Of a DNA stretch of 64,000 nt, positions 42,001-50,200 are shown piece after piece. Position 1 is the stretch's first letter. The number at the start of each line of letters is the position of its first letter. A model generated the notes under the pieces. The model saw only the letters and a program-made list of their open reading frames with translations, did no database searches and had not been told where the DNA came from. This stretch comes from CBDFKJ01 sp965248805 (GTDB lineage: Bacteria > Pseudomonadota > Alphaproteobacteria > UBA6615), in assembly GCA_965248805.1 (NCBI GenBank), contig CBDFKJ010000007.1, forward strand, positions 186,001 through 250,000, given 5' to 3'. The position numbers were made by a program, and so were the translations under genes.

Positions 42001-44298
42001 GTTCCCGGCCTGAAAAACGGCACCGAGTACAAGTTGGCAGTGCGCGCGATGAACGATGCCGGCGAGGGCGACGCATCCGTCGCGAACGCCACGCCGTTCA
42101 ACTACCCCCCCACGGGTTACAACGGGAAGGTGTCTATGAACGATAACGAATCGTACCGCTTTACGATGAAAGACTTCGACTATTCGGACATCGAAGAGAA
42201 CACGCTGCACCACGTGAAGATCGCCTCGCCGCCCGTGGATGACGAGGGGAATGACCGGGGGACGCTGTCGCTTAACGGCGCGGCTATCACCAGCGTCACC
42301 CCTGCCCCGCAGGTGACGCCGGCCGACCTCGAAGCGGGCAACCTCCTCTATACTCCGCCGGAGAACGCGCACGGCGATCCTATCGCGACGTTCGGGTTCA
42401 AGGTCAGTGACGGCGAGAGCGACAGCGTGGCGTACGCCATGGCCATTAACGTGGTGCGGGTGTATTCGGTGCGCTTCGGCGCCGCGGCCTATGCGGTCGA
42501 AGAGGGCGGCGATCCGGTCAGGGTGACGGTGACGCTGAGCAAGCAAGCGGCCGACGCGCTGGAGATCCCGATCACGGTGACCCCGCAGGGTAGGACCGTG
42601 GCGGCCGACTATACGGTTGCGGTTACGAATCCGGATGTCTTGGATCCTGCGACCGGGACCGTCACGCTCAAATTCGAGGAGATGGGCGACACCACCAGGA
42701 GCTTCACCATCGAGGCCACGGAAGAGGCCAAACAAGACGACAATTTCCACGACGTGAGGGTGGCGCTGGGCTTCGGTACGCTGCCCATGGACGTGGCGAA
42801 AGGCGCGCCGGCCAGGGCCACCCTGACCATCGTCGACGCTGAAGGCGCCGTGGTCCAGGCGCGCTTCCGGCGCCTGAACGACGAGATTCTCTCCAAGCAC
42901 GCGCTGACCCTCGCCGATGTCACCAACCGGGCGATCGGTGCGCGCATGGACGAGGCGTGCGGCAAACAGGCGGCCGCCTACACGCTTGCCGGGGGATCGA
43001 CACTCTATGACACGCTGCGATCCAACGCTCAGGCCATCGAGGGCGGTACGCTCACCCTCGACGACGTGCTGGCTGGCTCGTCCTTCCGGCTGCCGCTCGC
43101 GGCGGCGGCCAATGACGGCATGGCACCCGGCGCCGGCGGGCCGGTGGTGTGGGGCCGGGGCGAGCGGCAGGTGCTGGAGAGCACGGAATCCGCCTTCGCC
43201 TGGGACGGCACGGTGCTGACCGGCCAAGTCGGTATCGACGGCTGCCTGCGCGAGGATCTCCTGGCCGGGCTCGCGCTGTCCCGCTCGATCGGCGAGTTCG
43301 ACTATACCGACGCGACCGGGCCGGCGCCGGCGGGCGGCGACTATGAGAGCCGGATGACCAGCGTTCATCCCTATCTGGGCTGGACCTCGCCACAGGGTCT
43401 CGGTCTCTGGGCGACGGTGGGCTATGGGTGGGGCGATATCGAGATCGAGGACGCGCAGGTGCGCGATGGCGATCCCGACTACCCGGTAAGGCGCAGCGAC
43501 ACGACGCTCAAGACGGCGGCGGCGGGCGGACGCGGGCCGCTGATCACCGATGAATCGCCGATTGCGGGCGGCACGATGGCGCTCGGTCTCCGGAGCGAGG
43601 CCTCGTGGGCGCAGGTCGAGGTCGAGGGCGAGGGCGACGACGGCCTGATCGCGCAGCAGACGGTGAATGCCTGGCGCTTGCGGCTGGCGCTGGAGGGCAG
43701 CCACGAGCAGGCGCTGGCCTCGGGCGGGTCCCTGACGCCGTCCCTGGAGCTGGGTCTGCGCCATGACGGCGGCGACGGGATCACCGGCACCGGCATCGAG
43801 ATCGGCGGCGGCTTGCGTTATCGCGACCCGGCCGCGGGCCTGACGGTCGAGGGACACGGCCGGGTGCTGACGGGGCAGAGCAATTACCAGGAATGGGGTC
43901 TTGGCGGCTCGGTCCGCCTCGACCCGGGCGCCGAAGGGCGGGGACTGTCGTTCAGCCTCTTCCCGACCTGGGGCGAGACGGCGAGCGGGGTGGATCGTCT
44001 GTGGGACCAGGACGTCGCCGCGCTGGCAACCGACGATACGGCGGCCAATGACAACGTCCCGCAGATGCGGCTGGACGGCGAGCTCGGCTATGGCTTCGGC
44101 GCGTTCGGCGGACGCGGGCTGCTGACGCCCTATGGCGGGTTCGCGCTGGCGGGCGAAGGGTCACAACGCTACCGGATCGGCGGCCGCTTCGAGATCGGGT
44201 CGTCGCTCAACCTCAGCCTCGAGGGCGAGCGCCGTGAGCCGGCCAACGATGCCGCCGCGGATCACGCTGTGATGCTGCGCGGCCAGATGCGGTTCTGA
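36085..44298 (+). CDS. Giant surface protein A: 19 Fn3 domains, Calx-beta-like segment, outer-membrane barrel
   Basis: 2737 aa from GTG 36085, chosen for its AGGAGG site and signal peptide (MRPFPRLTFIGAFLAAAALL ... APAHAQ). Residues about 30-200 form a distinct beta domain (LVSNTGQTTHGHTACVLGS ... YDLSSIQLDTQGAPGSG). Then come about 19 fibronectin type III domains of ~93 residues, each with TLTWDDPxNxTITxYQ, ... TTYTVTGLTNGTxYTF and VRAVNASG. After these are a cadherin-like segment and a Calx-beta-like segment (SVRFGAAAYAVEEGGDPVRV). The end is an autotransporter-like barrel of about 450 residues ending in aromatic RGQMRF. It is probably exported and anchored in the outer membrane as an adhesin. 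Paralogues are at 47263 and 63071. Confidence 0.85.
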   Translation: MRPFPRLTFIGAFLAAAALLLGFSAPAHAQTLVSNTGQTTHGHTACVLGSEPVIELDCAQGFFTGQNTRGYDLSSIQLDTQGAPGSGTLTVTVRAATGSGRPRNAVLYTLTNPSNVGTGLQTFTAPGGARLKRDTQYFVHMTFDGSGTRPRWNLTANDNEDSGKAIGWSIGDHRYTRRSDGTGGWEGDGGVYSTSIQIRVQGNTLAPAAPNLSAAPGETQVALTWDDPANNTITKYQYRWKTGDGAYGNWTDIDGSDASTDSYTVTGLTSGTAYTFAVRAKNVGGNGAAATVTTATLPAAPNLSAASDETDEVTLTWSDPGNNTITRYQVRSKVTDCDDCTYTAWANIAVTDPDAPPTGYTVTGLTSSTAYRFAVRAKNVGGNGAAATETAATLPAAPTNLLPVPGDGAVTLSWSNPGGDTIARYQARSKVTDSDDSTYTAWTDIDGSGADTTEHTVTGLDNDTEYTFKLRARNASGPGQASTATATPRAPPAAPEGLSATAGDGQATLSWINPGDNTIRKYQVSTDGGGNFTDISGSSRTTTTYTVTDLTNGTQYTLWVRAVNASGNGNPADADAIPLWPAPANLSVTQGEDRKATLTWDDPADITIAKYQVSTDGGVNYTNIIGSSAATTTHEVTGLTNGTAYTLALRAANDLAGGTAAAITATPLWPAPTKLAAEPGDGQAILQWDTGNALITDYRIHWQATSSGATPEILDVPAGSGKTTTTTISTLTNGTEYTFTVRAVDTSGSTAVITGLPSSKIATPAPVPDPPANLSPTARSQEVALTWTDPDDDTIIKYQVSTNGGTNFIDIEGSSAATTTTTVTGLTNGTLYTLAVRAVNGAGPGAAPRVTATPLWPAPVVTAAADSGRVVLQWDTGDPGIARYAVRTTLTGTNTQVSDNAHESGSGNKTTVSVGGLTDGTNYTFTVRAASGTFTNFQITGAASTATATPAVALPAAPTDLTPTAGDGEVLLTWDDPKNPTITKYQVSTDAGSGTKFTDIEGSNAATTAYTVTGLTNGIQYTFKLRAVNASGDGPWATVTATPIAVPTAPANFAATRGSDGGEVALTWDDPGNVPITGYQYRQKRGNRAFGDWTDIDGSGATTVSHTVTGLSNGRQHTVELRAVNASGEGAASSDTATPLWPAPTFLTVTPDHTRVHLEWTGVPGAKDYIITTIGPGYATSSVIGLSEPTSTLDDTISIANPLTNGDEYTFTVWSTDASGSIQTSVKASVKAIPVAPPLPDAPTISSATPGDSRVVLKWDDPGNITITKYQVRWKVKDSNDSTYTPWADITSPNPYATPPTPPTTYTATGLTNGTTYTFEVRAGNGTGEGPASTVDAMPIAIPDAPENLSAAPGDGQVALSWEKPSNDATIGNYNYEVSTDGGDNYSAIPDSDKETTAHTVMGLTNGTEHMFAVRAENDAGKGLAATVTATPIAVPAAPTALSATAGATEVALTWDDPEDTAITGYQVSIDGGETFADIDENDTDNTLAYTVTGLTNGTEYTFAVRAVNASGVGAASTVTALTLPAAPTGLTAERGDGGGEVALTWDDPNNDTISGYQVSTDGGTTFIDIESSGAATTTHTVTVLSDGTGTRLTNGTEYTFELRAVNASGAGAASPETATPLWPAPTGLVAAPGEGQVMLTWDRGDPGIARYKVSTYYTPINSVDPLLETFLSPGSGDQTTLLIPGLTNRTDYTFTVQAVDTSGNTDTGRPSSVDATPVPVPAAPANLAAMAANGQAVLTWDDPNDSSITKYQYRQRVSGADFGDWSDIVGSSATTTTYTVTGLTNGSAYGFELRAVNASGDGEASSVGTTPIAVPDAPTISSATPGDGQVVLAWNDPSDRSITKYQVRSKVRSSNDNTYTDWANIPVTDPNAPPTGYIVTGLTNGTEYTFAVRSVNDPGNGPASTVTARPIAPPAAPEISSVGPGYRKVTLTWADPNDSTITGYQVSINGDDNFTDIPNSAHRQTNATGYTVPGLKNGTEYKLAVRAMNDAGEGDASVANATPFNYPPTGYNGKVSMNDNESYRFTMKDFDYSDIEENTLHHVKIASPPVDDEGNDRGTLSLNGAAITSVTPAPQVTPADLEAGNLLYTPPENAHGDPIATFGFKVSDGESDSVAYAMAINVVRVYSVRFGAAAYAVEEGGDPVRVTVTLSKQAADALEIPITVTPQGRTVAADYTVAVTNPDVLDPATGTVTLKFEEMGDTTRSFTIEATEEAKQDDNFHDVRVALGFGTLPMDVAKGAPARATLTIVDAEGAVVQARFRRLNDEILSKHALTLADVTNRAIGARMDEACGKQAAAYTLAGGSTLYDTLRSNAQAIEGGTLTLDDVLAGSSFRLPLAAAANDGMAPGAGGPVVWGRGERQVLESTESAFAWDGTVLTGQVGIDGCLREDLLAGLALSRSIGEFDYTDATGPAPAGGDYESRMTSVHPYLGWTSPQGLGLWATVGYGWGDIEIEDAQVRDGDPDYPVRRSDTTLKTAAAGGRGPLITDESPIAGGTMALGLRSEASWAQVEVEGEGDDGLIAQQTVNAWRLRLALEGSHEQALASGGSLTPSLELGLRHDGGDGITGTGIEIGGGLRYRDPAAGLTVEGHGRVLTGQSNYQEWGLGGSVRLDPGAEGRGLSFSLFPTWGETASGVDRLWDQDVAALATDDTAANDNVPQMRLDGELGYGFGAFGGRGLLTPYGGFALAGEGSQRYRIGGRFEIGSSLNLSLEGERREPANDAAADHAVMLRGQMRF

Positions 44299-44450
44299 AC
44301 GTTGGCCAAGGTCGGCGGGTAAGCCGCCAACGTCGCGATCTCAGTCGGGGCGGCGTGCGCGGTGTCGCGCAGAAACGTGCAGGATTATGCTCCCGCTTGC
44401 TCCCCCAGTGCTCCCCCGGACATAAACTGCGCTGGCGCCCCAAAACGAAA

Positions 44451-44480
44451 AAGCCCGTAACTATTTGAAGTTACGGGCTT
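44451..44480. terminator. Hairpin terminator between giant gene A and the tRNA piece
   Basis: AAGCCCGTAAC and GTTACGGGCTT pair across a short loop, with A/T runs on both sides, so it can end transcription in either direction: giant gene A from the left and, originally, the tRNA from the right. A related hairpin lies beside the other two tRNA pieces. Confidence 0.8.
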
Positions 44481-44484
44481 TATT

Positions 44485-44529
44485 CGGTTGCGGGGGTTGG
44501 ATTTGAACCAACGACCTTCAGGTTATGAG
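44485..44529 (-). tRNA. 3' part (45 nt) of an initiator tRNA-fMet (CAT), partial
   Basis: On the minus strand CTCATAACCTGAAGGTCG (anticodon loop with CAT, and variable region), then a T-arm with GGTTCAAATCC and acceptor CCCCCGCAACC. This matches the 3' half of alphaproteobacterial fMet tRNA; the last base of CCA is changed to G. There is no 5' half, so it is not a functional gene. It looks like the integration end of a mobile element whose integrase (44700) is next to it. Identical-length copies are at 60882 and 62841. Confidence 0.8.
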
Positions 44530-44657
44530 TGCGTACTTGCTTCGTTCTCTTGGCTGCGAAGGATTGCTCGGAACTACGCTAACCCATTGGTTTCACTTGA
44601 TTTTCCAGAAAACCTCCCTACCATGGGGCACACCCGATTGCGCGGCGTTTTGCTCTC

Positions 44658-44680
44658 TCATGGGTCCACAGTGGGTCCAC
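44658..44680 (+). repeat. GGGTCCAC repeat at integrase border (copy 1)
   Basis: TCAT followed by GGGTCCACAGTGGGTCCAC, a short tandem/palindrome-like element, 20 bp before integrase 1. Near-identical at 60791-60813; a variant (GCGTCCACTGTGCGTCCA) at 61055-61077 and inverted at 62953-62975. Each copy lies close to a tRNA piece, so they may be arm-type integrase sites. That role is inference. Confidence 0.7.
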
Positions 44681-44699
44681 AAAATAGCTGGAGGTCGTC

Positions 44700-45785
44700 A
44701 TGCCCAAGCTCACCAAAAGCCTCGTCGAAACCGCCGAGATCCGCGACAAGGGCTACATCCTGTTCGACAGCGAACTGCCGGGATTCGCCGTCCGCGTCCT
44801 GCCCAGCGGCAACCGCTACTACATCATCCAGTATAACTTCGGCCGCAAGAAGCGCCGGGTGACAATTGCCAAACACGGCGTGCTGACGGCCGAAAAGGCG
44901 CGCCGAAGGGCGCTCGTGCTGCTCGCTTCGGTAAGGCTGGGTGGAGACCCTGCCGGCGAGCGGCAGGCCGAGCGCAACGCGATTACCATCGCCGATCTGG
45001 CCGAGCGGTTCGACAAGGAGCACATCGCGGTCCGCATCAAGCCCAGCACCGCCAAAGAGTACCGGCGCAACCTGCGCCGCTTCATCCTGCCGGCGCTGGG
45101 CCGGCTCAAGGTGGCGGACGTGACCCGTGCAGACGTCGCCCGTCTGCATCACGAGCACCGCAACGTTCCCTACCAATCCAACCGCAACCTCGAGATCATC
45201 TCCAAGATGTTCGGTCTGGCCGAGCTGTGGGGCTTGAGGCCGGATGGCTCGAACCCGCGCCGCCACATTAAGAAGTACCCGGAGGTAAAGCGCCAGAGGT
45301 ACCTGAGCCCGGCCGAGCTCGCCGCCCTGGGCGAGGCGCTGTGGCGGGCCGAGACAGAAGGCGTCGAGGACGAATACGCCATCGCCGCGATCCGGCTGTT
45401 GATCTTCACCGGCTGCCGGCTCGGCGAGATCATGACGCTGAGGTGGGAACACGTCGACGAGGCCGCCTCTTGCCTGAGGCTGCCCGACAGCAAGACAGGC
45501 GCGCGGGTGGTCCATCTCGGCACCCCTGCTCTCGATGTGCTCCGCGGCATCACCCGCCAGCTCGGCAACCCCTGGGTGATCTGCGGCAGGCTCCCGCGCT
45601 CGCGCCGGACCGACCTGCAGCCGCCCTGGCGGCGCATGCGCAAGCGCGCGACGGTGCGCCTCTGGGCGCGGGCGCAAGGCAGCGAGGAGGCCGGCATGGT
45701 GGAGTGGATCGAGAGCGTCTATGGCCGCGGTCCTCTCTACGACGAATGCGTCGCCGAGGGGCGGTTCGGTTTGAGGAGGTATTGA
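44700..45785 (+). pseudogene. Tyrosine integrase 1, C-terminus replaced by IS5
   Basis: Starts at ATG 44700 (MPKLTKSLVETAEIRDKGYI), with GGAGG 6 nt upstream. It has the DUF4102 N-terminal arm-binding domain, SAM-like core domain and the first catalytic Arg (FTGCRLGEIMTLRW). Native sequence ends at 45650 (PPWRRMRKRA). Then 45 residues of IS5-side sequence (TVRLWARAQGSEEAGMVEWI) follow to a stop. The missing part holds the HxxR, His and the nucleophile Tyr, so it cannot recombine DNA. It is related to integrase 2 at 61097 and faces away from the adjacent tRNA piece. Confidence 0.88.
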
Positions 45786-46905
45786 TGAGGCAGGCTGGTC
45801 TGTTCGGCTTACCGGATCATCTTCGAAAGCTTTCGGCGACGGGTGATCCGTTGGAGGTGCTGGCAAAGGTCGTCGACTTCAAGATTTTCCGCGCGCCGCT
45901 TGAGGCTGCGCTGGGCTATTCGGACGGATCGAAAGGTGGCCGCCCGGCCTACGATGCGGTGGCGATGCTCAAGGTTCTGATCCTGGCCGCGCGGCACACG
46001 GTGAGTGACGAGCGGATGGAGTTTCTGATCCGCGATCGCTTGAGCTGGCTTCGCTTCCTAGGCTTCGATCTCGGAGCGCCGACGCCGGACCGCAACACCA
46101 TATGGACCTTTCGCGAGCGTCTGGTCCGGGCCGGGGCGATGGATAAGCTGTTTGCCGCCTTCGATGGCGAATTGCGCCGGTGCGGCTATCTGGCGATGGG
46201 CGGGCAGATCGTCGATGCGACGTTGGTATCGGCGCCCAAGCAGCGCCACAGCGATGACGAGAAGCGGGCGATCAAGGCGGGCAAGAGCGCGTCCGAGGTC
46301 TGGCCCGATCAGCCAGCCAAGGCGGCGCAGAAGGACACGGATGCGCGGTGGACGGTGAAGACCGGGCGGCGCAAGAACCCCGCCGGGTCGCAACGGCGCA
46401 TGCCCGACATCGCGATCCCGGTGTTCGGCTACAAGAATCATGTCGTCATCGATCGGGCCTACGGCTTCATCCGCAGCTCGGCTGTGACCGATGCCGCCCG
46501 CCATGACGGCAAGATGTTGCGTCAGCTCGTCACCGGCGACAATCTGGCCGCCGGCGTGTGGGCTGACAGCGCCTATCGCTCGAAGGCCAACGAGGCGTGG
46601 CTGGCCGGCAAGGGTCGGGTCTCCCACATCCACCGCAAGAAGCCGCCGGGCCGGGCCATGCCCAAGGCGACCGCCCAGGCCAATGCCCGCAAGTCAGCGG
46701 TCCGTGCGCATGTGGAGCACGTCTTCGCCCAGCAGAAGGATCGCATGGGCCTTTTCATCCGTACCATCGGGCTCAAGCGGGCGGAGGCCAAGATCGGCCT
46801 CGCCAACCTGGCTTACAATTTCCAGCGTCTGATCTTCCATGAGCGCAGGGCCGCCATGGTATGAGTCCGCCTGAATAGCGCCAAAACCCTCCGCCGAGAA
46901 CGAAA
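45651..46905 (+). mobile_element. IS5-family insertion sequence inserted in integrase 1
   Basis: Bounded on the left by the last native integrase codon (45650) and on the right near 46905. It carries one full transposase. I could not find a matching terminal inverted repeat on the left, while the right side shows GGGTTTTGGCGCTATTCAGG on the complement. The left end may be damaged; limits are approximate. Confidence 0.7.
45785..46864 (+). CDS. IS5-family transposase, full length
   Basis: 359 aa from ATG 45785 (MRQAGLFGLPDHLRKLSATG), behind GAGGAGG. It has an N-terminal DUF772 domain (ARHTVSDERMEFLIRDRLSW) and a DDE core: MGGQIVDATLVSAPK (Asp), AGVWADSAYRSKANEA (Asp) and RAHVEHVFAQQKDRMG (Glu). 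All three acidic residues are present, so it may be active. A different member of the family is the fragment at 20121. Confidence 0.95.
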   Translation: MRQAGLFGLPDHLRKLSATGDPLEVLAKVVDFKIFRAPLEAALGYSDGSKGGRPAYDAVAMLKVLILAARHTVSDERMEFLIRDRLSWLRFLGFDLGAPTPDRNTIWTFRERLVRAGAMDKLFAAFDGELRRCGYLAMGGQIVDATLVSAPKQRHSDDEKRAIKAGKSASEVWPDQPAKAAQKDTDARWTVKTGRRKNPAGSQRRMPDIAIPVFGYKNHVVIDRAYGFIRSSAVTDAARHDGKMLRQLVTGDNLAAGVWADSAYRSKANEAWLAGKGRVSHIHRKKPPGRAMPKATAQANARKSAVRAHVEHVFAQQKDRMGLFIRTIGLKRAEAKIGLANLAYNFQRLIFHERRAAMV

Positions 46906-47262
46906 CGGCGGATGGTTGCGGACGTCAACACCGCCGATCTCAGCGAAAGTCGGACAGCACACCAAAATCTTCGTCAAATCCCCCGGTTGTTGGAGGTCTC
47001 CACCTTTAACCTCGGCGCCGGAGCGCTGCAGCGCTCGACGCTGCGGCGAACAGTGAATCGCGAGGAGCACGACGCCGTGCCGGCCGAGTTTGGGCGCTGG
47101 GTGTGGGCCGGCGGGCGCAAGCTCAAGGGGCTGATCCGGCGACGGGAGGCGGAGGCCGTGCTCTATGCTGGAGGCCGACACGGGACGAGGCGGGCAATCG
47201 GCTGAAGAGCGGGAACGTTGCGTCGGAAGCGCCGTGTCGCACGACCGCAACCGGCCTTGGCC
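46906..47262. other. Gap holding IS5 end and endolysin fragment
   Basis: Apart from the endolysin remnant at 47003-47180, the stretch holds ~95 bp of IS5-flank and ~80 bp before the end of giant gene B. No terminator or tRNA piece was found here, unlike after the other two giant genes. Confidence 0.5.
47003..47180 (+). pseudogene. Fragment of a GH24 endolysin (C-terminal third)
   Basis: Reads TFNLGAGALQRSTLRRTVNR ... WVWAGGRKLKGLIRRREAEA, clearly homologous to the intact endolysin at 13477-13968 over about 58 residues. It lacks the catalytic N-terminus. The DNA is similar but diverged, so it derives from a related prophage rather than a recent copy. It lies between IS5 and giant gene B. Confidence 0.88.
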
Positions 47263-50200
47263 CTACCAGCTTGCCTGCAGGCGCAGCATGACGCCGTGCT
47301 CCACGGCGGCGTCGTTGGCCGGCTCGCGCCGCGCGCCCTCGAAGCTCAGGTCGAACGCAGGCGCAATCTCGAAGCGAATACCGATCCGGTAACGTCGCGA
47401 CCCTTCGTCCGCCAGCGCGAACCCGCCATAGGGTGTCAGCAGCCCCCGGCCGCCGAACGTGCCGAAGCCATAGCCGAGTTCGCCGTCCAGCCGCATCTGC
47501 GGGACGTTGTCGTTGGCCGCCGTATCGTCGGTCGCCAGCTCGGCGACGTCCCCGTCCCACAGCCGTTCCACCCCCCTCGCCGTGTCACCCCAGGCCGGGG
47601 AGAGGCTGAACGAGAGGCCCCGCCCGCCGGCGGCCGGGTCGAGCCGGACCGAGCCGCCAAGACCCCATTCCCGGTATTCGTCTTGTCCCGTCAGCACCCG
47701 ACCGCTTCCCTCGATCGTAAGGCCCGTGGCCGGATCTCGATAGCGCAAGCCGCCGCCGATCTCGACGCCGCCGCCCGTCAGCCCGTCGCCTCCGTCATGG
47801 CGCAGACCCAGCTCCAGGGACGGCGTCAGCGAGGAGCCCCAGGCCAGCGCCTGCTCGTGGCTGCCCTCCAGCGCCAGCCGCAGGCGGCGGGCATTCACCG
47901 TCTGCTTGTCGATCAGGTCGTCGTTGCCCGCGCCCGCGACCTCGACTCGCGCAACCGACGCCTCGCCCTTGAGCATGAGCGTCGTCGTGCCGCCCGCGAT
48001 CAGCGACTCATCGGTCATCAAGGGACCGCTCGCGCCCGCCGCTGCCGTCTTGAGCGTCGTGTCGCTGCGCCTTACCGGGTAGTCGGGGTCGCCATCGCGC
48101 ACCTGCTCGTCCTCGATCTCGATCTCGCCCCGGCCGTAGCCCACCGTGGCCCAGAGCGTGAGGCCCTGCGGCGACCACCAGCCGAGATAGGGATGCACGC
48201 TGGTCATTCGGCTCCCATAGTCGCCGCCCACCGGCGCCGGCCCGGTCCCGTCGGTATAGTCGAATTCGCCGATCGAGCGCGACAGCGCGAGCCCGGCCAG
48301 GAGATCCTCGCGCAGGCATCCGTCGATGCCGAGCTGGCCGGTCAGCACCGTGCCGTCCCAGGCGAAGTCGGAGTCCGTGCTCTCCAGCGCCTGCCGCTCG
48401 CCCCGGCCCCACACCACCGGCCCGCCGCCCATTGTGCCGTCATTCACCGCCGCAAGCGGCAGCCGGAAGGACGAGCCCGCCAGCACATCGCCGAGGGTGA
48501 GCGTGCCGTCCTCGATGGCCTGCGCGTTGGATCGCAGCGTGTGATAGAGCGTTGATGCCCCGGCCAGCGTGTAGGCGGCTGCCTGTTCGCCGCACGGGTC
48601 GTCCATGCGCTCGCCAAGCGCCCGGTGGGTGCCATCGGCGAGGATCAGCGCGTGCTTGGAGAGGATCTCGTCGTTGAGGCGCTGGAAGCGCGCCCGGACC
48701 ACGACGCCCCCAGCGTCGATGATGGTCACCGTGGCCGTGGCAGGTTCCCCCTCCGTCACGCCCTCGGGCAGGTCGCCGAAGCCCAGTGCCACCCTCACGT
48801 TATGGAAATTGTCGTCTTGTTCGGCCTGTTCCGTGGCCTTGATGGTGAAGCTCCTGGTGGTGTCGTCCATTTCGAATGTGAGCTTGCCTTCGTCATCAAG
48901 GCCCACCACCTCATAGTCCTCCGCCACGGTCCGGCCCTGTGGGGTCGCCGTGATCGGGATCTCCAGCGGCTCGGCCGCCGGCGGGCTCAGCGTCACCTTG
49001 ACCTCGACCGGACCGCTGCCCTCGTCGGCGTTATAGGCCGCGGCGTCGAAGCTCACCTCGAGCTCCATTTGTTCGTCGTCCACCGGCGTGGCGCTCACGT
49101 GGGATGGCTCACTGATTTCCAAGGAATTTTGCACCGCCGCCACCCTGAAAGTGTATTCGGTGCCGTTGGTCAACGCGAGAATGGTAGCGGTCGTCTTCAA
49201 GTCTGATGAGGCCGAGATCGGCGAAGACGCATAGATCACGTCAGTGCCGGTGACCTTGGTGTCGACCATATAGTCGGTGACCTTGTCATTCGTGTCCCAT
49301 TCCAGGTCGACTTGGCCGGAGTTCGGGAAAGCCAGAAAATTGGTCGGCGCCGCAAACATCGGTATCGCACTGACCGGGTCCGACGCCGCCCCGTTCACCG
49401 CCCGCACCGCAAAGGAGTATGTCGTGCCGTTGGTCAGATCCGTCACCGTGTGGCTGATGGTGGTGGCGTCGCCGCCGATGTCGCCGAAGTCGCCGCTGTC
49501 GATGCTGAGCTGATAATGGCTGATGTTGTCGTTGTTTGGGTCCGCCCAGCCCAGCGTCACCTGCCCGTCGCCGGCTGTGGCCGTCAGCCCCGTCGGCGCC
49601 GTAAACAGCGGTGTCGCACTCACCAGAACCGACGACTCTCCGTTCTCCGCACGCACCGCGAAGCTGTATCCGGTGCCGCCGGTCAGGTTCTCGACCGTGT
49701 GGCTCATGGTGTTCGTGTCGGTGTCGATGATCGGGCCGCTGTCGCTGATCTCGCTGTAGTTCGTGCCCCCGTCGCTGCTCACCTCGTAGCCGCTGATGTC
49801 GTCGTTGCCCGGGTCGTCCCAGCTCAGCGTCACCTGACCGTAGCCAGGTGTGGCCTGGAGGCCCGTCAGCGCCGCAAACAGCGGCGTCGCACTCACCGGG
49901 TTCGACGGCGCCCCGGTGCCCTTTTCGTTCACCGCCCGCACCGCAAAGGTGTATGTCGTGCCGTTGGTCAGGCCCGTCACCGTGTGGCTGATGGTGGTGG
50001 CGCCGCTGCCTTCGATCGTGCTGTAGCTCGTCCCCCCGTCGATGCTCACATCGTAGCTGTCGATGCTGCTGTTGCCCGGGTCCGTCCAGCTCAGCGTCAC
50101 CTGACCGTCGCCGGCTGAGGCCAGCAGGTTTGTCGGCCTATTCGGCAATTCCTCAGTCGTCGCCGAGGGCGTCGCGTCCACCGTCGCCGCCGCCCCGGTG

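Larger units (their letters stand above)
43340..44529 (+). repeat. Left arm of a long inverted repeat (barrel 3' end, terminator, tRNA piece)
   Basis: The last part of gene A's barrel, the ~100 bp after its stop (CCAAGGTCGGCGGGTAAGCC...), the hairpin and the 45-nt tRNA piece recur in inverted orientation at 62841-64000. The ~100-bp spacer after each stop is nearly identical in both arms, including AGAAACGTGCAGGATTATGC. The arms enclose ~18.3 kb. I compared the arms by eye only, so the outer limit is approximate. Confidence 0.75.

Noticed and set aside
39640..43857. Minus-strand frame of 1405 codons in giant gene A
   Set aside because: Repeats in step with the Fn3 repeats of the sense gene (VHRAHRKRVLGAVGQAGHGV); pure antisense shadow.
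44485..44529. Intact tRNA-Met gene
   Set aside because: Only the 3' 45 nt from the anticodon loop are present; no D-arm or 5' acceptor strand upstream in any of the three copies.
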